A program made the position numbers and the translations under genes. Positions 29,401-41,400 of a stretch of 64,000 bases of DNA are shown in pieces (positions within the stretch are counted from its first letter, which is position 1; every line of letters starts with the position of its first letter). The stretch is from Eremophila alpestris peregrina (taxonomy: Eukaryota; Chordata; Aves; Passeriformes; Alaudidae): positions 19,705,578 to 19,769,577 of the forward strand of contig WMCF01000008.1 in NCBI GenBank assembly GCA_009792885.1, given 5' to 3'. Below the pieces are notes generated by a model. The model did no database searches and was not told where the DNA came from. It worked only from the letters and a program-made list of their open reading frames with translations.

Positions 29401-32400
29401 GAAGGTTGCTGAGAAGGGTGGAGGAATTTTCAATGTGCAGATCTCAGAAGAGCTGGACTCCTGAAGGGTGGATTGTGCACTACTTTAAGTGATGTCCAAT
29501 CATCCAAAATCCAGGATAAAAATCTGAAGCCTATATTCAAATGGGATATTTATCCTATTTTCCTATCATCTTACATTTTCAGTTTAGGAAGCACAACAAG
29601 AGAGTTGTAATGTTACATGCACTTAAAACAATTCTTTGATTTCTGAAAACTGTGTAGGTATTTTACAGTAGTTGTCCAAGACTAGTAGTTTTAACTTTAT
29701 TGTTGAGTCATTTGTGTTCCTTTGAGCTTTGGTTCCAACCTGAGAGAAGTGTTAGAAACAAACAAGGTTTGTCCTCATATGCAAGAGATTGCTAATAGGC
29801 TGCTGATTTTTCTTTCCTTAAAAGATTAAATGAATAATAATGTGAAATTACTAGAACAGGCTTAAGAAAGACATTTTATTAAAACTTTCATGTTAAAGCA
29901 ACTCTTACAAATATTGTGAAGCTTTAACTGAAGGACATGAAACAAGTGTTGTATGAAATATCACACCTTTATACCAATTTCAGCAATTCCCCAATGGTAA
30001 TAGATATATTAAATGACAGTTTCTGGCAGGTGAAAGCCATCTGGAAAATTATACACTTTTTCCAGAACTACTGGAAAGCAAACATGGAGATTAGTCACCT
30101 ATGAATCAGTGGACATGTTAGCAAGGGGCAAGTGACTGTTCTACCAAGAAGTGATTCCCAAGTGGAACATACCTCAGTGCTTATTCTTTAATTAACAGCC
30201 TTTTCACCTTGTAACTGCATTAAAAGCATTAGCAAGAGCCTCCTGTGCTTATGTAATCAATTTTAGTCTTCCAAGGTAAAATAAATAATTCTGACTTTAC
30301 CCTAAGGGAGAATCTTTTCCTGAAAACTATCACCTTCATAAAGATATATTTAGAAAAAAAAAATCTAAAAAGGGAAAAACTGGAATGTGGTCTCATGAGG
30401 ATAAAAAGGCTAGTGTTAATAATTAACAAGGAGAGTGAAGTGGAGTAAATTAGCCATAATAGAGCCCACAGTGACTGGCAAAGTCACCTCTCATTATCAA
30501 AAAACTCATTAGGAAATGAAGAGGTGGAAATCCCACTGGGTTATTCTCACTCTCTGGCTATATCAGAGATTACTTTTCAGACTTCTTTCAAATGAAGAAC
30601 AGTTAGGTCACCATATTGCATATTAGGTTAATCTTCACTGAAATTTGGAGGACTGACACCTGCGTGTTATTCTATCTCAAGAGCATTAAATGAGCTCTAA
30701 ATCTTTGGTGCATGAATCAGTTTTCACATAAACCTGACATGAGAGAACTCCTAACAATAAAGAAACAATATTACATTTACAGCATTAAAGAAAACTTGTA
30801 TGTAAAACTATTTTTATAACTACATCACTAAAGTATAATAAAAAACATCTGAGACAATGAAAATTCATGTATATTCAAATAATAGTGAATGTGCTGTTTT
30901 ACACAGTGTGAGAAACGTGCAAGATTCAAGGTGAATACTTCAAAGTCAATATTCAATTAACAATGAGAAAAAGATGCATTTTACAGTATCATGTATAATT
31001 TTTTATGAAGAGAGGGGAGGATGGGGAAGTCCTGACTGAAGCTTCTCATGTCTTTCATGGAGGACTCCATTTTGTGTCACCTTAAGACTCTCCATTTTTT
31101 TCTGACTTTATTCCACAAGGCAGAGTACATCAATGATTGCATTCCTGTTTAGTCTAACAAGAACTTTAAAAAATGGAGGTAGGGAGGAGGCTGATCTTCC
31201 CATCTTGTAAAATATTTCAGCTTTTCTCATGAGACCTAACTACAAAAAGTTATTTTAAAAATTACATTCACTGTAGAGATGAGTAATAGATTGAAGATAA
31301 ATTTCCTGGGATTTTTCAAATTGTAACTATTTGAAAAAAGTATTGTAGGTGCTTTTATAATATGCATTTTAATGATCTCCGGAGTTGCTATTATCCACAC
31401 ACAATTATGCCTGACTCTATAAAGCTTTGACGATTGTACAGTGATAGCTGTACTCAACATCTCTCCATGATAGCAAATTTTTTTTTTCCAGAATTAGATA
31501 TTCATAAAGGAAAGAAGAACATAGCTGTCCCAGGACTGGGTCCTGTTTTCTGTAATGACCATGCTACTTTTTGTCCACAGAGCCTATAAATTATGTTGAG
31601 AAGAGGCCTACTTTAGATGGCAATTTACTTTCTATAGTTGTTTACTTATTCAGATTAATCTGGTTTTTAGTGCCCAAAAGACAGAAGGGTATTCCTCTTC
31701 ATTTAAGATTGTGTGAGAGATATATTTTAGTGGCATATGTCTAGTTTGATGAAGTGTCTACATATGCTGCTTGTTTTAGAGTTTTTCCAACGCTATATTC
31801 AGTATTCTGTTCATTTCCTTACCAAGTTTTCTCTCCAAGTGTCACTCACTGACACTTTGTCCTGTGCTATTGCTCAGCACTATTGCATTGCTACCTTGGA
31901 ACCAGTCAGAACTAGGAGTGTTATAAAGGTAACTGATAGTCTTCATTCCCCTTCAAGTGTAACTCAGTGGAATGTCTGTGAACCTGCTCTAACTCTGCCA
32001 CAGTCTGCTCTAACAGGCAGAGAGTCTGATGAAGCTGATTTAGAAAAAAACAGCATGTTGAGTGCTGGCCTTTTGAAAGGAATTCTCTGATCCATTTTTT
32101 TCCATTATTGATAGTAGCAGAATGGCAAACACCACCAAAGAGACAGGAGCATCACCTTCCTGCTTTGTTACTGACCATGTACCACTTTTGGGCTAGAATT
32201 TATGTATAACATTGTACCCTATCTTAAACTACATGGCAGAGCTAGAAAACAACTTGGATTTAAGGTAATCAGAGGAAACTGCATACCCACCCCAATACCT
32301 CAAACCTTACACTTCTCATTTATTGTAGAGGGTATCTTTTCTTAGATCAGGGACTCAGGAGCTGCTCTGAAATTATAACCTGCCTTCAGATGAGAGCTAC

Positions 32401-35400
32401 ATGTCTTACTTACTGATACTGAGAGTTAACTCAAGCTGCATTATCTTTTCCAGAATATCCAATAATCATTTTTCCTAATGGGACTTTTACACGAAGGTAA
32501 ATTGTGTAGTAAGCTGTTCATGTCACTCTATCTTGTAAAAATTAAATAAATTTTAACCTTGCTTTCACAAAGTAAACCTCTAAAATTCACTTTTAAAATA
32601 TGTCTTGTATGTAAAAAATGCAAGATAATTTCCATATACACTGGGACACTTGCAGTTTTTACTGCAATTTAGCTAGCTGATTAAGAAATTCTCTGTGGAG
32701 GTAGAATATAAATAGCAAATGAATGAGAATATAAACTTTCTTTTCACATGTCACTGTTTGACTTTCAGTTACTACAAATACAATCTGGACCCTCAAGGAT
32801 AGTTCCTTCTTGGAATATAATCTTTCTTATTTTGGATTTAAAAATATTCCAGAAAATTGAAGTTATCTTTTCTGTAGAATCCTGTGGAGTGCAGGATAAT
32901 CACAGACTCTCTGCCAGAGTTCTAGTTTTGTCAAGGGGAAAGAGGCTGATGTTAATCTGTGGCATTCTTCCCTGCCTGTGATTCTGCAGAAGCTCTTGAG
33001 GGCAGCATGACATGCTGTCTCCAGAATAACTCCCAATATGTGCCTGGATTAGTAAAAGCAATGGAAGCCTCACCACTTCTGTGGTACACAGGCACAGAAG
33101 ATTCATTTCCTACTGTTAGAGATGAAACCTCATTCCAACACTGAATAACTGGACTTCAGATTCATCTTTGATCTTTTCATACTTTAATATATTTCAGCAA
33201 ATATATTTCCTAATATGGAAAAAATTGAGTAATTTTCTTCAATTTCAATATTTCAAGAATATCTACTTTGGGGTTCTGTTTCTGTTCCCATAATGTGTTT
33301 TCCTTTAACGCTGCCTATGCATTACCTTGTTCTGGCATAGGCTTTCATTTTATTGTTGCTTGTGTGAATATGAGATGGCTCATATGAAGAGGGTGTGGGG
33401 TGTCTATACTGAAAAGACAATAGAGAATTAAGCTACAAAGCTTTGAAGACAAGTGGTAGTTGAGGGATCTGAAGTGTGGCATTTCCTCAAGGATCTCTTG
33501 TTTCCCATCTGCTTTGATGCAGAGGTGGTACCTTTTGGCAAGATCAATTTTCATCATAGGGTAGAGTGCCATGAGTCTGATGATGATACTCAGCTACATC
33601 ACTTATCCCTGTGCTCAGAGTTCTTTCCCTGCCCTGTGTAAATCCTTGATGGAGATCTCCAGATGGGTAAATCAGAGCTGCCATGTCCTGAACCCTGGGA
33701 AAACAGAATGCTCATGGAGTTGTTGATCAATGACAGTTCTCTTGTGAGTGTGTACCCACATACAGAGGGAATTTTGTGGAGGTGAAGTGACAATAAGTGT
33801 TGGCATCATTTTGGAAAATTCCACTTCCCTGTAAAGACTGGTGTCACGATGTTAGGAAAATCATTCCGCTTTGTAAGCTGAACACCTTTATTGCTTGTAA
33901 CTTCTTAAAATTTCATGCTGGCTTCAAAATAACAAGTCACTCTCCTGCCCATGAGGCTTCATTACTGTAATTCCCAGAAGCAGTGCTTGTAGCAGAGCAT
34001 TTCTGCGGTGTGCTCAGAAAACACTAAACTGTGAGCTTATCCCTTCAAGTAACTATGATTGCCTGATTAATTACAGTTCTTCACTGGCTCACTATAAAGC
34101 AGCAAGATTGATTTAATTGGCACAGTTGTGTTCTTGTTGTTATTTTTCTGCTCAAAGTTGCCTTGAAAACTCAGCCTAGTATCCAGATGAATACCAGCAA
34201 CCTATTGTTTCTCAAAGGCAGTGCTCATCAGCTGTTTACTGTGCAACCTTTGTATTAATAGCCAAATCCTCCTCAGTCATTTTTGTTGCTGGTAAAGGGT
34301 GCTTTAATTTTAAGATATATAAAACAATTACAAATAGAGAAAAATAGCACTGTTCAGAATTCCTGATATATCAATAATAAGCCAGAACTAACTAGTTACG
34401 ATTATTTTGAGGAGCAGTGTAAATAATGGACTCACAGGTGCTCTCAAGGGTGGATTCTCAAGTGTTTAATAAAGAGATGATCCTACACCTCTGCCTTTTT
34501 CTCAGTGGAAACCCTAATAATCTCTGCCTGCTACCTAGCTGGCTGTTTTTATAAAACTTCATATATCTGATATCTCCACCCCTGTGTCTAAAGTGGTTGG
34601 AAATTAGCTGAAAGTTTTGAAATTCTTAGCAAGAAAGGCAGTTACACAAAACCAGAGAGAGTTGACCACGTAATATTGTTTCCTCAGGTAAAGGTGATTG
34701 ACACGGTATTTCTTATTACTCTACAAGGATGTTTTCAAGAAAATAGTTTTTTGCCTTCAGATCACTGTATTCAAGAAAAAAAGTAGCATAACAATCCAGA
34801 CATTCAGCAGCAAGAGCAGTTCCTTGCAATACAAGTAGCAACCAGGGACAAAAAACTTGAAGTTTTCCCCAAAGTCTCCATCTATCCCAGATTCAGTTTG
34901 GGCTGGACATTGTTCAGCAATGGAAGGCAAAGTAGTTTCTGGAAGTTACAGAAATTATTTTGAAATGTTAGACATGGAGTGGCATTGGTAGTGGGACAAA
35001 AGGGATTGTAATTTTAAGGATGGTGTCCATGGTGAGCCCTGTGATCCAGGCTTTTCTTCTTAGGACAAGGAGGAATCCTCCTCAAAATGTGGTTGTGGTG
35101 ACCATCCAATCATACAAGAAGCCTGTATGCTGGAATAGGTGGGAGGAGAAACCTATAAAACAATTTAAAACAACAGAATACGGACAAGAGAAAACAAAGC
35201 TTGCCAGGGTCATGAGAATTTCTCTCTGTGGCTGAGCTTCTGTGATTTCCATATGCCCATGGAAATATTCTTATATGGCCTAATAATAGTGCTAGATTAA
35301 AAGGTGAACACAGACACATTCAAAACATGAAACATATATTCCCTTAGTGGGACAGGACACTAGTGTGATAAGAGTTAGCATTTACTGAGAGAACACTTCA

Positions 35401-38400
35401 GGGAATACACAGACAAGCAGTGGTGATGGCAACCTAATTTTCAGATTTTGAGCATGTTCAGTTTGCATGTGTGTGCAGTTTTTCATGTGGTAAGTCCCAG
35501 CTGTGAAGTAGGTAATATTCCACTGCTTATGAATGGCATTCAATTTTTTTTTTCTTTGTTCAGGTTTTTTTGTCCTGTCTTGATGTAGAGGTAATGAACA
35601 AAACTGCTAATGTTTATATTCAGCAAAGTATATTACTAATTTTAAGAAGATGCAAAAAAGTTCTGATTCAGTAAAGAACTTCAGTATGTACCTAGTTTTC
35701 ATTACACTGACAGTTTGAAATGTACTACAGCTGTCCTTATGGAACACTTCATTTATCTTTTCTGAACTGGATGTCCTACACAAGCTAGATCTTATTCTTA
35801 TAATGCCTTTGTGTACTGAAACATTTTAAGATATGCTTATTCCTATAACAAAAGTTCTGACATTTTTGTCTCTTGTTTGTTTTTTAAAGCACTTCTGTGC
35901 AATGGAAAGTTTCACAAGCACTTGCAAGAAATTTTTGTTCCCATGGTTGTCCGCTACATTGATCTCATGGAATCATCAATTGCCCAGTCCATTCACAGAG
36001 GTCTTGAACAAGAGTCATGGCAACCTGTCAAGTAAGTGTTTTTTGCAAGATCTGAACAAAGCACCTGCCTATAGCATTCTGTCTAATAAGGGGTTCTCCC
36101 CTGTTGTCCTCTAAATATGCTATTTTTTATTGTATTCCTACATTGTTTATTTCTTCACAGGAGCATCACCAACAGTCTTCCTAATGTAGCTCTTCCAAAA
36201 GTTCCAAGTTTGCCTGTTAATCTTCCACAAATACCTAGCTTTACTACACCAACCTGGATGACTTCTATGTATGACTCCACGTGTGTATTCTTCAATAACT
36301 TTCTGACTGTATGTCAGCTCTGCATGGCCTTGCTAGTGTTCTGTGCAGCTGTATTTGGATTGCATGGTGTTTATCCTCTCTTAGTTGGAAATTGTTGTTT
36401 CTTGGGAGTGAGCCAAGCATGGACTGTTAGTGAGTTGTGCTTCCTAGTGCATTAAAATGTAGCACTCTTAAACCTGATAACTTAGTAAATCAACTTGGCA
36501 AAGGTCTGTCATAGCAGGAATGATGTTTAATACTCTAAACAACCTAATGACTCTTTTGAATTAATAAGCAGTGGGGAACCTTTTGGATGATTGATTTTAG
36601 ATGGTGGTTTTGTAAAATGAGGCAGCCCATTATATTTTGTGCATGAGTTTGATTAACTCACTTTATATTGGTTCTGAAAGTCATTGATTGTAAATGCTGT
36701 CATCAGATTAAATATTCATGTTACAGGAAAATAGTAAAATGTTAATAAGTACCAAGAATAGAAGTACATCCCTTTCTTTGCGTGAAAAAAAAATTTTCTT
36801 TCTGATTTTCCCCCAATATTTCAGTGCTTACAGGTCTATTAATTACAGGTCTGATTTCTGTGTGAGAACACATTAATGTATGTTAGAGAAAGGTTCAAGA
36901 ACCTTATTTTAGCAAAAGTTACATTAGGAAAGCATGAATGTGATAGACTTCAAAAAACACACGTTCAAAACACATATGTTGATAATATCATTTCAAGACA
37001 AGTGTTGTCTTTTCAAGTTTTATGACAGACTCCTAATTAACATTAGATCTATTTCTGCAAGAGTTAATACAGTCATAGAATACCATGTTAAAAGGGACCT
37101 CAAGGATCATCTCATCCAACTTTTCTTGACAAAAGCATGATCTAGGATGTCCTAGCACTCTGTCCAGATGAACTCCAAAAATGTGCAATGTTGTGGAATC
37201 CACCTTTTCCTCTGGGGGAGATTATTCCAATGGCTGATTGTCTTCATTGTGAAAAAGTTCCTCTACTTTCTAATCAGAAACTCCCCAGAAGTAACTCAAA
37301 CCCATTATCCCTTGTCTTTTTCATGTGACTCTGTGTAAAAAGGGAGTATTATGATTGTTGTTCTCCTGTTAATTCCCCTAAAAAGTGACAGAATTCCTCT
37401 TAATCATTGGCTTTAGTATCTTTTGTGTTTACTATAGTAATGCTAGGTTTCTCCTGATGTGCTTATGCAAGTCATTTCAGCTTTGAATACAAACTAATTG
37501 GCCTTCTGGAATTCAAATTCCTTTCTGTTATCCCCAGGTTTTCAAAGGTCACTTTTTTTTCAAAGAATAGCTTTCACAGTTAAGAGTTGCTAGTCTTGGA
37601 TGTGCTCTTGTAGTCTGCTTTCTAGCAGCCCTATCCAGTAAAAATAAATTGTATAGATGAAATTTCATGTATTTTGAATACTGAATTTATAATTAATACA
37701 GATTCTGGTTGGAGGATTATAATGGTAGATCTTTCCTAAATGAAGGGATTGGCACTGTGATGTATTCCTAGATTCTGTTATCAAAACATGTGCAAGCATA
37801 GTAAAATTCAGCCATGGGCTCATCCCCCTTGCATATGATCTTGTATTTCATTTCATGGTCTATATGACACAGTATGCATAAAATCCTAAACCAGCCAGTG
37901 ATGTTTCCATAGCATTTGCTGAGCAGTGAGGTTGACATGCTGTAAACACTCACCAGAAGTAGCTCTCTTTTTGGTGCTTTTCAAGAGAAGGGGGCTGAAC
38001 AGTGTCTCTTACTGCAGTTGTGACCTTTGTAAGGCCATCATCCCCTTTCAGCCACCCCACACAGCATTCAAGCAGAGATCTGCCATGGTGCTGGCTCTGA
38101 TGGAGGCACCTCTTCATGGTCTTTCCCCAAAACATAGAGCTTTGAGGTTATATTTATAAAATGTGTATGAATTGAAATCTCAGTTGCAGGCAGCATTAAG
38201 TTACCTTTGTAATACTCTGGTATTCAGGCAGTATTTTAAGAATCAGCCGATCTGCATTCTACTGAAGAATCAAATAAATTCTCAGAATGCTCATGTTTTT
38301 AGTAAAATAAAAAATAATAAAAAAAAAAAGGCAGTAGCACTGCAAGCCACTTGTTCCTCCTCCCATGCTAAGAAGTTTCCTTTTTCCTCCAGTAATGGTG

Positions 38401-41400
38401 GAAATGGTTTCCTCCTCTGGCAGAGGAAGTGGTTCACTTACACCAGTATGTAAAAGAAAAGAGGAGGGTTTTATTTTCTCCCTCTTCTCCCATCCCATCT
38501 TTTTCAGGGAAACACTAGTAAAGTTCTTCAACAAGGAGTAACCCAATACCTTTGCTCCAATACCTGCCAAGCAAAGCCCAGAGCTTCCTGACAGTTTTCC
38601 TTTTCAATGTGATGAGCACCCCAGCTTAGATGGAGTAGAGGGGTACACTTAATTATACTTATAGTCAGCAGAATCATCTAATTCAGGAGGGCAAGTAGAC
38701 TCCTTCTCTCCAGTGCATCCCCCAAGTCTTTCTTGCACTGTGCTCCTTTCTCCTGGCCACAAAAGTGATGATTTGGCAAGAAGATGACTATGTATATCAC
38801 AGAGTTCTGCTGGACTTTCCTCTTTCTCTTTGAAAGTGATGATTTTGACCAATTAATCATTATCAAATTGAATTACACAGTGAAGACTCTAAAGAATGAG
38901 TAGTCTGTGAGCCAACTGTGTTAAAGGTTTGCTGAAGTCCTGTGCCTCTTTTATCTGTAATAGGAAGAGATTTATTATTCTCCAAACTTTACTAATGTTT
39001 TTGTCCATGCTCTCAAGCTCTTGTTTAAGTGTATTCATATTCAATAGAGCTATTATGTGCCTACCTAATAATTTTGCTGAAGAGAAATAAGTTAAAAATA
39101 TATTCACAGTTGGGCATTCATTTGTCTGCTTTATTGATGAAAATAGATTTTCCCCATTTTCACTTTAAAGTTGCTACAATTCTCTTGAGCATTACTAGCA
39201 AAGATTGTTTATATTTTTTAATTACTTGTTTCTTTTTTGGTCTTTGATCATTTGTTTTGGAGCAATAAATATATTACAACTGCACTTAGAAAGATCATTA
39301 CCTCTTTTCCACTTCTTTTTGGGCAGTGGAAAGTGAGGTATGAAAAGGGGAAATTGTTATGAGTAGTAGTCTGTTTTTCTTGATTGGTCTCTGGAGAACG
39401 TAATTCAGAGGACACATTGGATAGACATGCAGAGCACTGTGAATTATTCTTCCATTTGGCTGAAGATAATCTTAAAGAGCAAAAATCTTTGAATATTCTG
39501 TAAAAGCTTTCAGTCAGCCACAATCAGGAGCTTTTCCTTACTTATTCATTAATTCAAATAAACTATTTTATATTGCTCTTCGTATTTTAAATTTTTTTTT
39601 TCATCTTCTGGACATGGCTTTTAAGTTAAGTATGTGGGTGATTTTAATTGTTTGTGGTTTAATTTATAGATTATTCTTTTCAGTGCAGATACAACATAGT
39701 GTTACTAACCACAGATATTATAGATTCACACCTGAGGTTGTCTGTTGCTATGTAGTGCCAGTCTCAAGCATCAGCTTCAGGAAAATTCAAGGGTAGGGAA
39801 ACATGGAATGAGATACATGCTCATAGGAGAACAGTCCTGTCTTGTCTTCCACCCAGAAGAAGCAACATCAAAGTAAATGTGTTATCTATATTCTTCCTGC
39901 TATGGCCCAGCTATAGTGAGTGAGGAGAGAGATGAGGCTGGAGTAGTCACAGTGCTCCAATAGTGATACAGAGGGAGTTGGTCTGAGTCTGTCTGAGCTC
40001 CTGTGCTGGACCTCTCTGTGTGTTTATGAGTGCTGAATGAGTCAGGAGGCCATCTTTCATCTCTCTTCTGAGGGGTTGTAACTGCAGTGCCACATACCTT
40101 CCTGTCACAGAGCTTTCCTCCAGTGAAGTGGTAGGAGGCCATAGCCTGCATTTCTAAGGATGGGTATTTAAAAGTACAACCACAGGACTGATGGCATAAT
40201 GAAATCTGGCTGATCTGCTTTCTATGGAAAAAGGAGTTTTGAATATATAGTCCTATTGAGCTTTCTGGAGGACAAATTTATATTGTGGGGCAAATTTCTT
40301 TCCTTCCAAAAATACTAATATGCAGTAAGAAAGATGACTCAAGGAACTTGTTTCAGTTGCTTGATCCTTAGGTTGCCTCACTCTTGAACTAAGAGAAGTC
40401 ATGGGGTAGCTCTGTCCCCAATGTCTTTGAGGGGCTGTATGCTTACTGATGCTTACAAAAGTTCTGCTCCATCCTTCTGCCTCATCTTCTGGTGAAAAGG
40501 AGAGATGGGGCTGAGCACAACTGACATTGAAATTACTGAAAATCCTGTTCTGCTGAAGAACTTCTCAGTTGACTTTCTCAGCCCTGAACATATATTTTGA
40601 GGCAGCATAAAGAATAAAATGCTGGAGTTCACAAGGTGGGGCTCACAAGGGATGTAGTGCTTGTGCCATGTTTTGTAAGTCATCCTCACAAAATGCTAGT
40701 GGATAGTATCTCAGTAGTAACCTTAAAAAAAAATTGCAGTAATTTGTAAAATGACCATCCCTGTCCTTGGTAGATTATAGAAGAATCGAAACCAGCTGCT
40801 TTTGAATCTTTTGTTTGATTGATAATATTCTTAGATATTTAATACTTATATTTTCCTAAACCTATGGAGTTTCATATGTAGGCAATAAATTATTTATTCT
40901 GCATCTACTCGGGAGTCATGTGTGGGAGTATCTTGCAACCACTGTACTTTATTAGTGGACTGTTTGACTAATTGCTGCTGCTTTGATACCTGGCAAGCCC
41001 AGTGGGAAGCTGCCTCTTTCAGCTGCCAGTGGATAAGTGAATTAAGGCTGCATGTCTAGGAGGCTGCATGCAACTCCTAGATTTGATATGTCAGAGGTTC
41101 TTGGAGAAACGTTATGTCTTGGATCTTTTTTTTGTTGTGTTCAGTATGATGCAAGGGATAAAGCCATAAAATAATTTAAAAGGGACCTCTGAAGATACCA
41201 GGTCCACTCTCCCAGTCAAAGTGTGACCAAATACAAGTTTTATTCCCATTACAAAAAATGGGAATATAACAGGATGTGCATAATATTTGCCTCTTTTAAT
41301 CCCTGATAACCTTCTCTTACTGCCATGACCTGATTAATACAAATGGACAACTGGACAATACCTGAAAGGTGGTTTTGGCCAGCAAAGCAGTAGAGTTTGT

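Larger units (their letters stand above)
28912..35889 (+). other. CADPS2: CADPS2 intron E/F (7.0 kb)
   Basis: Donor gtaaga, acceptor tttttaaag after a T-rich stretch. Contains a decayed L2-like LINE (33400-34140) and an unidentified 54-codon ORF (29300-29464). The rest shows nothing recognisable. Confidence 0.85.

Noticed and set aside
31737..32090. 117-codon + strand ORF whose end (ESDEADLEKNSMLSAGLLKGIL in part) looks protein-like
   Set aside because: The first half is hydrophobic chance-like sequence, no homologue comes to mind and there is no convincing acceptor. Kept only as a weak curiosity that PhyloCSF could settle.
36117..36455. 112-codon ORF as a separate gene
   Set aside because: It is CADPS2 exon G plus flanking intron in the same frame.
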